In this document: positions 23,246 through 31,664 of the stretch, piece after piece | Numbering within the stretch: the first letter of the stretch is position 1 | How the letters are laid out: the number at the start of each line of letters is the position of its first letter | Assembly: GCA_009784945.1 (NCBI GenBank) | Contig: WQXH01000016.1 | Location: 1-40,927, forward strand | Direction of reading: 5' to 3' | Length of the DNA stretch: 40,927 bases | Origin: Coriobacteriia bacterium | GTDB lineage: Bacteria; Actinomycetota; Coriobacteriia; Coriobacteriales; UBA8131 | The notes under the pieces: generated by a model | Database searches by the model: none | Seen by the model: only the letters and a program-made list of their open reading frames with translations | What the model was told of the DNA's origin: nothing | Program-made: the position numbers and the translations under genes

Positions 23246-24984
23246 GATGCACCGCCTCCCAACTGCGAAACGAGCGAAGCAAAGGAATTATTGCTCGTGA
23301 GCAACTCCTCAAAGCTGCCACTGCCTACAATCTTGCCCTCGTCCATTACCAGGATGTGATCCATGTCGTGCATCCAGTGGAGGCGGTGTGTTGCAAAGAA
23401 GACCAGCTTGCCTTGCATGAGTGGCAGCATGCGCTGCTTGAGCTCCAGTTCTGTTTCTATGTCGAGATGTGCCGTGGGCTCATCAAAGAGAAGTATAGAG
23501 CGCTTCTTGTCCAGGCAGATACGCGCCAGGGCAACGCGCTGAGCCTGACCACCACTGAGCGAGCGTGCTCCTTCGCCCACTTTGGTATCAAGCCCCATAG
23601 AAAGATCCTTTACCAGGTCTTCCAATCCTACGATGGCCACCGCCTGGGCTACTTCTTCATCGGTTGCCTCGGGGTAATAGAAGGTAATGTTCTCGCGCAG
23701 AGTTGCATGAAAGACATAAGGGTCTTGCGGCAAGTAGGCCAGCTGTTGTTGCCAGCTTGCGCGATTTGCGCTGGTGAGCACTGTACCATCAACATAAATA
23801 CTACCCTCAGCAGCTGTAGAAAAACCGCCGAGCAGGTGTATCAGTGTGCTTTTACCCGCTCCGCTCATACCAATGACTCCCACCTTTTGTGCACCCGAGA
23901 TAGCAAAGGAGACATTATTAACGGCCTCATACTCGTCAAAGGCAAGACTGAGTTTGTCTACAGCAAGCTCTGTCTGTTGGCTCCAAGAGGGCAGGGTGGC
24001 GCTGCTTTGACCAGGCTCATCAGGCCCAGATACACTTGTCTCGTAACTCGCAATGAGCTTTTGTATGGAGCCCAGGGCGTTTTTTCCGTCTAGTGAGGCA
24101 TGAAAGTCTGAGGCAAATTCTCTAATAGTCTTAAAGTATTCGGGAGCAAGAATCAAAACGGTGAGAGCAGGAAAAAGCACAATGGACTCATCCAAAAGAC
24201 GAAAGCCCAGCATGATGGCCACTGCTGCCACAGAAAGCGTTGCAAAAAGGTCCAGCACACTGCTTGAGAGTATGGCAATCCTCAGGGTTTTAATGGTTGC
24301 TATTCTAAAGCGCTCGCTGGCTGCATAGATGCTTTTGCCAAACTCCCTACTGAGGCCAAAGAACTTGAGTGTGTCGATACCGCGCAATGAATCAACAAAG
24401 TGATTGGAGAGCACTTGGAACTCTTTATGCTGATGAGCCGCTCGCTCACCTGCCATTTGTCCAAGCAGCTTCATGTACAAAATAATGAAAGGAAATATGA
24501 TGAGCATGATAATGCCCGAGATCCAGTCGAGGATAAAGACTGCAATGAGAAGCACCAAGGGGATGACGACAAGTCGCACTATTTTGCTCAACACAAGGCG
24601 GAGGTAGGTTTCCACCTGCTCGATGCCCTCTAATAGCAGGGTTGTAGTATTGCCGGTGCCATGACGTTGCACCACCTCAAGGCCAAGGGAGAATATCGTA
24701 TGCATGAGACTTTGCCTGAGGCTGTCTGTACAAGAAAAGGCATAGCGGTCGAGCATATAGTCTCTGAGGAATCGAATAGCCTGGATGCCCATGAAGCTCG
24801 CAAAAAGAAGAAGTATCCATATGAGTTGGTCCATCAGGTGATGCCCCAGCCACAAATTGGTAACCGCACTAGAGAGCGACCACGCCAGTCCAAGAATGCT
24901 CAAGCTTTCAAAGAATGCAAAGACTGCCAAGGCTACAAGAATACGCTTGATTTTTGGCAATTCAAAGAGGGCTCTATCTAACAC
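23242..24984 (-). CDS. cydD: Thiol reductant ABC exporter subunit CydD
   Basis: This ABC transporter half has six membrane segments (about 15-290) and an ATPase domain with Walker A GMSGAGKST, signature LSGGQAQRVALAR, Walker B ILLFDEPTAHLD and the FATHRLHWM switch region. It pairs with CydC. I chose the GTG at 24984 (580 residues), which has AGGTG about 7 bases upstream. A TTG at 25038 would add 18 residues rich in Cys/Ser/Arg but has no ribosome site. A terminator separates the gene from cydB, so it may have a separate promoter or depend on read-through. Confidence 0.9.
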   Translation of the reverse strand: MLDRALFELPKIKRILVALAVFAFFESLSILGLAWSLSSAVTNLWLGHHLMDQLIWILLLFASFMGIQAIRFLRDYMLDRYAFSCTDSLRQSLMHTIFSLGLEVVQRHGTGNTTTLLLEGIEQVETYLRLVLSKIVRLVVIPLVLLIAVFILDWISGIIMLIIFPFIILYMKLLGQMAGERAAHQHKEFQVLSNHFVDSLRGIDTLKFFGLSREFGKSIYAASERFRIATIKTLRIAILSSSVLDLFATLSVAAVAIMLGFRLLDESIVLFPALTVLILAPEYFKTIREFASDFHASLDGKNALGSIQKLIASYETSVSGPDEPGQSSATLPSWSQQTELAVDKLSLAFDEYEAVNNVSFAISGAQKVGVIGMSGAGKSTLIHLLGGFSTAAEGSIYVDGTVLTSANRASWQQQLAYLPQDPYVFHATLRENITFYYPEATDEEVAQAVAIVGLEDLVKDLSMGLDTKVGEGARSLSGGQAQRVALARICLDKKRSILLFDEPTAHLDIETELELKQRMLPLMQGKLVFFATHRLHWMHDMDHILVMDEGKIVGSGSFEELLTSNNSFASLVSQLGGGAS

Positions 24985-25113
24985 GTTGTTGCACCTATCG
25001 CTTCTCGCTATACAAATGGCAGAAAGGGCTCCTGCCAAGAAGACTTGTGGTTGGCTGACCGTCTTCCTACAAAAAGAATGTTACAAGTCACACCATAGTC
25101 CGCCACTCTGTTG

Positions 25114-25222
25114 GTTACTGTCAGACTGTAGTCCGTCATTGCGGCCTCCGAGCCGCAATCTAACCATAATGCGTCTCAGATTGCGGGTCAAGCCCGCAAT
25201 GACATTGGGTCTGATCAGTAAC
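25114..25222. repeat. Dispersed inverted-repeat element, copy B
   Basis: CCGTCATTGCGG (25133-25144) pairs imperfectly with CCCGCAATGAC (25193-25203), and an internal GATTGCGG-type sequence pairs again with GCCGCAATC (25152-25160). Outer arms GTTACTGTCAGAC (25114-25126) and GTCTGATCAGTAAC (25209-25222) pair with one bulge. The right half AGATTGCGGGTCAAGCCC (25178-25195) is identical to copy A at 12934-12951. It lies between cydB and cydD. Confidence 0.65.
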
Positions 25223-25227
25223 AAAAG

Positions 25228-25261
25228 AATGGCGCTTGAGCTGTAGAGCTCAAGCGCCATT
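25228..25261 (-). terminator. Terminator between cydB and cydD
   Basis: A perfect 15-bp stem, AATGGCGCTTGAGCT (25228-25242) with 25247-25261 and a 4-base loop, is followed on the minus strand by CTTTTGTT. It lies 27 bases after the cydB stop and probably lowers cydDC expression relative to cydAB. Confidence 0.8.
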
Positions 25262-25287
25262 CAAAAACGCTTAGAAAACAGTATAGA

Positions 25288-26325
25288 CTAATATGTCAAG
25301 TCTTCGTCCTTGATTCTACCTCTAAACGCACGATAGATGAGGAAGTGGTAGAAAAGAAGGATGGGCACACCAACGCACGCAATGAGTAACATGAAGAACA
25401 GCGTGAGCTCATTGGAGGCACCATTTGCAATAGTAATGGGGTTGCCGTTGGTTGAGTTGATCAGGTTGGGGAACTGGGATGCTGCCCAAAGGAAGGGCAA
25501 AACCAGTACCGAAGCACTTTGAGCAACAAAGGCAACAAGATCGTTCTTTCTTTGCAGGATAGAGGCCACAAGGGCAAGAACAAATACCACAACGATTATG
25601 ATGCATACGACAACGAGTGAGGATGCTTGATCTACCAAGAGGAACCAAGCGGCGGTTGCCAAGCCAAAGACCAAGAGGGCTCCAGCCTGGAAGGGAGTGC
25701 TGAGCTTTGAAGCGCGCTTTTGTAAGGCCGAACCCTTAGGTGCCTTGAGCGCAAGCCAGGTTGAACCCTGTGCAAGGAAGAGCAGCAGACCAAGCACACC
25801 GCACAGCAGTGGGAAAGGCGTGAGCAAATCAAGCACCGGGATGCCACGGATGTAGTCGCCGTTTGCGGCAATTCCAACGCCCTGCAAGATGTTACCAGCG
25901 GCAACACCAAGAAGCAGAGCAGGAAGACCAGAGCCTAAGAAGAAGAGGATATCCCAGGTCTTCTTGAACTTCTTATCGCGACCTCTAAACTCAAGTGCTA
26001 CCGCTCTTACAATGAGGGCAAAGAGCACCAACATTATAGCGAGATAAAAACCTGAGAAAGAGGTTGCGTAGGCAAAGGGGAAGGCTGCAAACAGGGCACC
26101 TCCAGCGGTGATCAACCATACTTCGTTACCGTCCCACACAGGGCCGATGCTACGACGCAAGATGGCCTTTTCTTTTTCGTTCTTGGCGATGAAGGGGTAC
26201 AGGGCACCTGCTCCCAAGTCAAAGCCGTCAAGCACGAAGTAGCCACCAATCAAGAGGGCAATAACCCAAAACCAGACTATCTGAAGCAAAGTAAAATCAG
26301 GCGGTAAGAGTACTAAATCCATCAT
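25288..26325 (-). CDS. cydB: Cytochrome bd ubiquinol oxidase subunit II
   Basis: The 345-residue membrane protein has the family motifs: WFWVIALLIGGYFVLDGFDLGAG near residues 18-39, SIGPVWDGNEVWL near 60-72 and TSFSGFYLAI near 88-97. About nine membrane segments are expected. It is the structural partner of CydA in the quinol-oxidising, O2-reducing bd complex. The ATG follows GGAAGGTGAG and lies 2 bases after the cydA stop. Confidence 0.95.
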   Translation of the reverse strand: MMDLVLLPPDFTLLQIVWFWVIALLIGGYFVLDGFDLGAGALYPFIAKNEKEKAILRRSIGPVWDGNEVWLITAGGALFAAFPFAYATSFSGFYLAIMLVLFALIVRAVALEFRGRDKKFKKTWDILFFLGSGLPALLLGVAAGNILQGVGIAANGDYIRGIPVLDLLTPFPLLCGVLGLLLFLAQGSTWLALKAPKGSALQKRASKLSTPFQAGALLVFGLATAAWFLLVDQASSLVVVCIIIVVVFVLALVASILQRKNDLVAFVAQSASVLVLPFLWAASQFPNLINSTNGNPITIANGASNELTLFFMLLIACVGVPILLFYHFLIYRAFRGRIKDEDLTY

Positions 26326-26327
26326 GA

Positions 26328-27776
26328 TTACTCACCTTCCTTTACTGAACTACTGCCGGCATCGGCTTGGGCGGCCTTTACGGCTGCTACTGCCTCTGCG
26401 CTTCCGCCGTCTGCTGCAGAGACGACTGGACCTTGTTTAATGAATCCAAAGACCACTCTGAGCATTGCGAGGAAGATGAAGAGGTAGATCACGGTAAAGA
26501 GCGCCAGGGTGATGATGATTTCCCAGTCGGTTACAACACCTGATACTGCACGCTCGGTGAGCATGTGTACGTTCTCAGGGCCAGTTACCGAGGGGTAGAC
26601 TGTCCATGGTTGGCGTCCGTATTCTGCCGTCATCCATCCGCTCTGAATAGCAAGCATGGGAGCGATGGGGGAGAACACCAGTATACGCTGGAGCCACTTC
26701 TTCTCGGTGATCTTTCCACCACGGAAGCTGAAGATGATTGCCAAAATAACAATCAGGGCTATAAGGCCAAAGAGAGCAACCATCAAGTGATAGCTCTGGA
26801 ATACCAGGTTAACACTCAGTGCATCAGCATTAAGGGCATTGAATTGTGGGTCTTTTTCCAAATCGTTGATTCCCTTGTAGCTTGTATCAAAGGAGCCAGA
26901 AGCAAGGAAGCTCGCACCGCCCGGAATGCTGAGGGCAAGCGTGTCTCTATTTGCCTCATCTACAATTCCAATGAGATGGAGGTCTGCCGGGCCCGTTTCA
27001 TACATACCGTTCATCAGAGCAAACTTGGTTGGTTGCTCCTCTGCAACGACTACAGCAGATGAGTGTGCGCTTACCAGCAAGAAGCATGTTGCAATGGCAC
27101 CAACGACGGCGCCCATCTTCATGGTGGAGATAGCAAACTCAGGATGCTTTTTCTTGAGCATGTAGTAGGCCGAGATTGCCATGGCAATAAACGCACCAAC
27201 AACCATAACGGCCAATACCGTGTGGAAGTAACGTGCTCCAAGCGATGGGTTAAAGGCGGCGGCCAAAAGGTCATTGAGGCGTGCCACACCGTTAGCGTCT
27301 ACATAGGCACCTGCGGGGGTCTGCATCCAGGAGTTTGCGATGAGAATCCAGAGCGCAGAAAATGCAGAGCCCAAGAAGGTAAGCCATGCAGAGACCAGAT
27401 AAAACTTACGTGAAACCTTGTTGCGTCCAAAAATGAGGATTCCCAGGAACACCGACTCCATGAAGAATGCCAATAGAGCTTCGGCGGCCAATGGGGCACC
27501 AAAGATAGAACCTACAAAGCGTGAATACTCGGCCCAGTTGGCGCCAAAGGCAAATTCCATTGCGAGACCAGACACAACACCAACGGTAAAGACCGCTGCC
27601 AGTATCTTGACCCACATCCTTGCCGCACCTTCTAGTTTGGGATCCTTGGTTCGGTAGTAGCGTGTCTCGGTAAGAGCCATGATGAGGCCAATACCAATGG
27701 ACATAGGAACGAACATAAAGTGAAAAATCGCCGTTGCGGCAAACTGTATTCGCGCCAAGTCAAGAGCTAGTTCCAA
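26328..27776 (-). CDS. cydA: Cytochrome bd ubiquinol oxidase subunit I
   Basis: I chose a TTG start at 27776, giving 482 residues. GAGGTGAT is an ideal ribosome site 4 bases before it, and the in-frame GTG at 27785 lies inside that site. With this start the key residues take exactly E. coli numbering: His19 (IFHFMFVP), Glu99 and Glu107 (AEALLAFFMES), and His185 (RYFHTV) beside E. coli His186. Met382 in GWMTAEYGRQPW is the likely second heme b558 ligand. The Q-loop is of the short type. In its quinol-binding QPTKFALMNG motif the position of E. coli Glu257 is Asn. The protein reduces O2 at heme d with electrons from quinol, giving low-oxygen respiration or oxygen protection. Confidence 0.96.
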   Translation of the reverse strand: MELALDLARIQFAATAIFHFMFVPMSIGIGLIMALTETRYYRTKDPKLEGAARMWVKILAAVFTVGVVSGLAMEFAFGANWAEYSRFVGSIFGAPLAAEALLAFFMESVFLGILIFGRNKVSRKFYLVSAWLTFLGSAFSALWILIANSWMQTPAGAYVDANGVARLNDLLAAAFNPSLGARYFHTVLAVMVVGAFIAMAISAYYMLKKKHPEFAISTMKMGAVVGAIATCFLLVSAHSSAVVVAEEQPTKFALMNGMYETGPADLHLIGIVDEANRDTLALSIPGGASFLASGSFDTSYKGINDLEKDPQFNALNADALSVNLVFQSYHLMVALFGLIALIVILAIIFSFRGGKITEKKWLQRILVFSPIAPMLAIQSGWMTAEYGRQPWTVYPSVTGPENVHMLTERAVSGVVTDWEIIITLALFTVIYLFIFLAMLRVVFGFIKQGPVVSAADGGSAEAVAAVKAAQADAGSSSVKEGE

Positions 27777-27888
27777 AGCAATCACCTCTCTTTCTTTCTA
27801 ATTAATTGATTTGTTGATTTTTCGAACATCTCCTGCCGTGCATCGCATCTCCTTAAATGCGTCTAAAAAAGGGGTATATGTAAGTGAA

Positions 27889-27918
27889 ATAGTAGCATAA
27901 ATTTCAACAAAAGAGCAA
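27889..27918 (-). promoter_or_regulatory. Candidate cydA promoter
   Basis: On the minus strand TTGCTC (27918-27913) and TACTAT (27894-27889) are 18 bp apart, and TGC before the -10 box makes it an extended type. A leader of about 105 bases would follow. The -10 core resembles that of the CRP/FNR-type gene (TGCTACAAT). The whole 313-bp gap between cydA and the ZIP gene holds no gene; no clear FNR or Rex site was found. Confidence 0.35.
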
Positions 27919-28089
27919 CACTTTTTTGCCAAAAACCCTACAAAAGCAACCAACAGTAAACGGCTCTACGCTTTTAAGAGGGGAGAATCTGACAAAAGCA
28001 GCAAAATGATATAAAATGTTAGCCTCAGCAAACAATCGTGTTGCTGCTGAATAAACGCCCCTCCGTGGGTAGATACGAGAGTGAAGTAA

Positions 28090-28983
28090 TTGGGTAATGT
28101 AGCAATAGCATTCCTTTTGACGCTTATCGCAGGTTTGTCAACCGGCATAGGTGGACTCATTGCGCTGTTTACCAAAACGAGCAACAAGAAGTTCTTGTCT
28201 GTGAGCTTAGGCTTTTCTGCCGGCGTCATGATTTACATCTCGATGATGGAGATTTTGCCTGGTGCAATAGAGGTGCTCTCGATTACTCAGGGTCAAAAGA
28301 CCGGCATGTTTGTTGCGGTAGCAGCCTTTTTTGGCGGAATGCTCCTGATAGCAATTATCGACCGCTTTGTTCCTAGCGAAGTCAACCCTCATGAGCCAAG
28401 CGAGGCAACTGCCATAGAGTCCGATAGTTGCGCCCTTGTGACTGGCTCTGCCATTGCACCAAGCAGCGAGAGCAACACCCCAGAGCATGAAGAAACAAAG
28501 ACTCCAGCAGGGCTCATGAACATCAATAGAACCAGGTTGTTGAGAACAGGCCTCTTTACCGCCTTTGTCATTGCCCTGCACAACTTTCCGGAGGGAATTG
28601 CCACCTTTATCATTGCCCTCGAAGACCCCATCATTGCCTTGCCTATTGTCTTTGCCATAGCCATCCACAATATTCCCGAGGGTCTGGTTATCTCGGTGCC
28701 CATTTACTGCGCAACGGGTAGCAAAGCCAAGGCAATTCTGTATTCCTTTGCCGCGGGGCTCACCGAACCTTTAGGCGCACTCATTGGCTATCTCATACTC
28801 ATGCCCTTCCTAAATGATACCGTGTTTGGCATAGTCTTTGCCCTGGTGGCAGGCATCATGGTATTCATATCCTTTGATGAACTATTGCCCTCAGCTCGAG
28901 CCTACGGACAACACCACCTTGCTGTCTATGGTCTGTTAGCAGGCATGGCCGTCATGGCTATAAGCATCTGGCTCTTTGTGTAG
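28090..28983 (+). CDS. ZIP-family metal transporter (ZupT-like)
   Basis: The protein has 297 residues with eight membrane segments and the two metal-site motifs of the family, HNFPEG (about 164-169) and HNIPEG (about 193-198). A hydrophilic, acidic loop rich in Ser, Glu and Thr (about 97-145) separates the third and fourth membrane segments. ZupT proteins take up zinc and also iron or manganese. The TTG start has GAGTGA 4 bases upstream; no ATG near the first membrane segment fits better. The gene is divergent from cydA. Confidence 0.9.
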   Translation: MGNVAIAFLLTLIAGLSTGIGGLIALFTKTSNKKFLSVSLGFSAGVMIYISMMEILPGAIEVLSITQGQKTGMFVAVAAFFGGMLLIAIIDRFVPSEVNPHEPSEATAIESDSCALVTGSAIAPSSESNTPEHEETKTPAGLMNINRTRLLRTGLFTAFVIALHNFPEGIATFIIALEDPIIALPIVFAIAIHNIPEGLVISVPIYCATGSKAKAILYSFAAGLTEPLGALIGYLILMPFLNDTVFGIVFALVAGIMVFISFDELLPSARAYGQHHLAVYGLLAGMAVMAISIWLFV

Positions 28984-29016
28984 CGTATCATTGGTGTCAG
29001 GGCATCAAACTGAGGT

Positions 29017-29022
29017 TATAAT
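29017..29022 (+). promoter_or_regulatory. -10 box before the phosphohexomutase gene
   Basis: A consensus TATAAT lies 30 bases before the ATG at 29053. TTGGTG at 28991-28996 is a loose -35 candidate with 20-bp spacing. It overlaps the end of the short gap after the ZIP gene. Confidence 0.4.
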
Positions 29023-29052
29023 GAGAGTATCAGCTTGAGAAAGGATAACGAG

Positions 29053-30693
29053 ATGCTACAGGATAAACCATTGGCACGTGAGCAGGCTAGTGCTCAGGCA
29101 TTTGACCCCAGCACGATTCGATTTGGCACCGATGGTTGGAGGGCAATCATTGGGCAGGACTTTACCGTAGAAAATCTGGCGCGGGTGGCCTTGGCTTCTG
29201 CCAAGGTGTTTAAGGAGGACAATCCCACAAACAATGATGGCAAGCAGCCACTGATGTTGGTTGGCTATGATTGTAGAGAAAATGCCAGCACCTATGCGCT
29301 CATTGCCGCAGTGATCCTTACCAGCCAAGGCTTTGACGTGCTTCTCTCAGATAATTACTGTCCTACTCCTACGCTATGCTGGAGCATTGCGCAAAACCCG
29401 GCAGCTGTGGGCGGCCTCATGCTCACCTCCAGTCATAATCCTGCTGAGTACTTGGGAGTCAAGCTCAGAATGCGTGACGGGGGAGCTTCGCCGCAGTCTT
29501 TTAGCAACAGGGTAGAAGAAGCCTTGAGCGCCGAGCTGCCTGAGGTGTTTGATGAGGCGCTTGCTGTGGCACAAACACTCTCTCAGCTCGACACTGCTGA
29601 ACTTCAAGCCTCCATGCAAGATGCAAGTGAGCAGGCAGGCGAGGGGCAAGAAGTGCAGGCAGGGCAGGCAGGGCAGGCAGGGCGGGCTGAGAGCGCACGC
29701 ATCGTGAGCACTCTGGAGATTGCCGACTTCATGCAGCCCTATCTTGCCGAGCTCGAGAGTTTGGTAGACAAAGATGCCCTGGCTGCTGCAAAGCTGAGGG
29801 TCGTGGTTGACCCCATGTACGGAGCAGGACGGGGATACTTGGCAGACTTGCTCAGGAAACTCGGTGTGGAGGTAGAAGAAATCAACTCGGCAGCTGATCC
29901 CAGCTTTGCTGGTTTGCACCCTGAGCCGATTCCTCCTTGGGTCAATGACGGACTGGCAAAGACCGCCGAGCTGAGCTATGACGCCTGTTTTATAACGGAT
30001 GGAGATGCAGACCGCATAGGCGCTGGCTCCCGCGACGGCAGCTTTGTTAACCCACACAAGATACTGGCGCTCATCTGCGATCTTTTGGTGGAGGACAAAG
30101 GGCAAAAAGGTCGTGTCATACGTACCATCAGCGGCTCAAGCCTGATTAAACGCCAATGCGAGCGGCTGGGTCTTGAGCTCACCACCACACCGGTGGGCTT
30201 TAAATGGATATACGAAGAAATGCTCAAGGGCGATGTAATGCTTGGCGGCGAAGAAAGCGGCGGCATGGGTATTCCCACGCATGTCAGAGAGCGCGACGGG
30301 CTACTCATGGCTCTTCTGCTCGCAGAACTCATGGCCAAGAAGGGCAAAGACCTCGGTGCGCTGGTTGATGAACTGCATGACACCCTGGGCTACCTGGACT
30401 ACTCTCGCAACGACTTGCGGCTTACCGAAGAACAAAAAGAGACCTTTCTTGCTGAAGTGTGTGCCAAAGAGCTGGGGACAGAGGTCTATCAGCCACGTTT
30501 TGATGCAGCTGACGAGCAGATAACGAGCATTGATTATCGCGATGGCATTAAGTTTGAGTTTGCCTCTGATGCCTGGTTGCTTGCCCGTCCCAGCGGTACT
30601 GAGCCTCTGGTGCGCGTCTATGTTGAAGCGGCAACGACCGAGAGAGTTGAGCAATTGCAGGAAATTGGCTGCGCCATAGTCAAGGGAGAGTAA
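29053..30693 (+). CDS. Phosphoglucomutase/phosphomannomutase-family protein
   Basis: The ATG at 29053 has AAGGA 7 bases upstream; a TTG six codons earlier lacks one. The 546-residue protein has all four motifs of the alpha-D-phosphohexomutases: RFGTDGWR near 23-30, catalytic Ser127 in TSSHNP, metal-binding DGDADR (316-321), sugar-binding GEESGG (399-404) and phosphate-binding RPSGTEP (512-518). It moves phosphate between C1 and C6 of a hexose. Glucose versus mannose cannot be decided from the motifs I can see. An insertion near 190-215 is rich in Gly/Gln/Ala and encoded by short GGGCAGGCA repeats. The malate dehydrogenase gene starts 1 base after the stop. Confidence 0.9.
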   Translation: MLQDKPLAREQASAQAFDPSTIRFGTDGWRAIIGQDFTVENLARVALASAKVFKEDNPTNNDGKQPLMLVGYDCRENASTYALIAAVILTSQGFDVLLSDNYCPTPTLCWSIAQNPAAVGGLMLTSSHNPAEYLGVKLRMRDGGASPQSFSNRVEEALSAELPEVFDEALAVAQTLSQLDTAELQASMQDASEQAGEGQEVQAGQAGQAGRAESARIVSTLEIADFMQPYLAELESLVDKDALAAAKLRVVVDPMYGAGRGYLADLLRKLGVEVEEINSAADPSFAGLHPEPIPPWVNDGLAKTAELSYDACFITDGDADRIGAGSRDGSFVNPHKILALICDLLVEDKGQKGRVIRTISGSSLIKRQCERLGLELTTTPVGFKWIYEEMLKGDVMLGGEESGGMGIPTHVRERDGLLMALLLAELMAKKGKDLGALVDELHDTLGYLDYSRNDLRLTEEQKETFLAEVCAKELGTEVYQPRFDAADEQITSIDYRDGIKFEFASDAWLLARPSGTEPLVRVYVEAATTERVEQLQEIGCAIVKGE

Positions 30694-30694
30694 G

Positions 30695-31627
30695 GTGAAC
30701 AGGGCATTTCCTCAGGTAACGATTGTTGGCGCTGGCAATGTGGGCGCCACAACTGCCCAGCTGCTCTTGCTCAAAGAGATAGCCAACGTGGTGATGATAG
30801 ATGTGGCCTCGGGCATAGCAGAGGGCAAGGCGCTTGACCTCATGCACATGCGAGGCAACGAGCACTTTGGACCCACCATTGTGGGATCCAACGACTATCA
30901 AGACACGGCTGCAAGCGACCTGGTCATTATTACCGCAGGTATACCACGCAAGCCCGGTATGACCCGAGAAGATCTCATCGATACGAACGCTGCCATTGTG
31001 CGCTCGGTCTTAGAGCAGGCGCTGCCTGCCAGCCCTGAGGCATGCTACCTCTTTGTTACCAATCCACTTGATGTAATAACCAACCTGGCAATCAAGTTGG
31101 TGGATGTTTCTGTCAATCGCCTCATTGGTATGGGTGGCGTCTTGGACAGCGCGCGCTTTACTAACGCTATAGCCGCCGAGACGGGTGCAAGCCCCAAAGA
31201 CATAGAGGCAATGGTCATTGGAGCGCACGGCGAGGCCATGGTGCCCCTGCCCAGCCTGGCTACGGTAAAGGGTGAAGCGCTGCTTGATGTGGTTGATGGC
31301 GAGGCGCTCTTGCGTATTATGCAAGCCACGGTGCAGGGAGGCGCTTCTGTAGTACGCCTGCTTGAGACGGGCTCGGCCTTCTATGCCCCAGCCTCGTCTA
31401 TTGCATCGATGGCCGAGGCAATACTGGGCAATACCAAAGCCCTGCTCTCGAGCTGCTCAAGGCTACAGGGAGAGTATGGCATCAACGGCGTTTCGCTTTG
31501 TGTGCCCACTGTGCTGGGGTCTGAGGGAGTATGCCGCATTGAGGAACTACCGCTCAGCAGCGAGGAGCTCCACCAACTACAAGCCTCCGCCGAGCAGGTC
31601 AAAGAGCAACTGGCTAGAATTAATTAG
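30695..31627 (+). CDS. mdh: Malate dehydrogenase (lactate dehydrogenase-like type)
   Basis: The 310-residue protein has the NAD-binding GAGNVG (12-17), Asp36 at the end of the second strand, which favours NAD over NADP, and catalytic His178 in IGAHGEAM. The substrate loop reads PRKPGMTR (84-91); Arg at the position where lactate dehydrogenases carry Gln points to oxaloacetate/malate. The GTG start follows GGGAGAG and lies 1 base after the mutase stop, so the two are probably cotranscribed. In an anaerobe it would work in the reductive branch toward fumarate or succinate. Confidence 0.9.
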   Translation: MNRAFPQVTIVGAGNVGATTAQLLLLKEIANVVMIDVASGIAEGKALDLMHMRGNEHFGPTIVGSNDYQDTAASDLVIITAGIPRKPGMTREDLIDTNAAIVRSVLEQALPASPEACYLFVTNPLDVITNLAIKLVDVSVNRLIGMGGVLDSARFTNAIAAETGASPKDIEAMVIGAHGEAMVPLPSLATVKGEALLDVVDGEALLRIMQATVQGGASVVRLLETGSAFYAPASSIASMAEAILGNTKALLSSCSRLQGEYGINGVSLCVPTVLGSEGVCRIEELPLSSEELHQLQASAEQVKEQLARIN

Positions 31628-31664
31628 TTGTAACAGTCCACTAGGAACAAAAACTAATTCTTTT
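31622..31664. terminator. Possible bidirectional terminator between convergent genes
   Basis: AATTAGTT (31622-31629) pairs with AACTAATT (31652-31659) and a T-run follows at 31661-31665. The arms overlap the stop codons of mdh (+) and the hybrid kinase (-). The stem is AT-rich and the loop is 22 bases, so efficiency is doubtful. Confidence 0.35.

Noticed and set aside
27777-28089. FNR or Rex binding site before cydA
   Set aside because: Neither TTGAT-N4-ATCAA nor TTGTG-N6-CACAA was found; only loose AT-rich repeats are present.
30695-31627. Classification as L-lactate dehydrogenase
   Set aside because: The substrate loop has Arg85 in PRKPGMTR instead of the Gln of lactate dehydrogenases.
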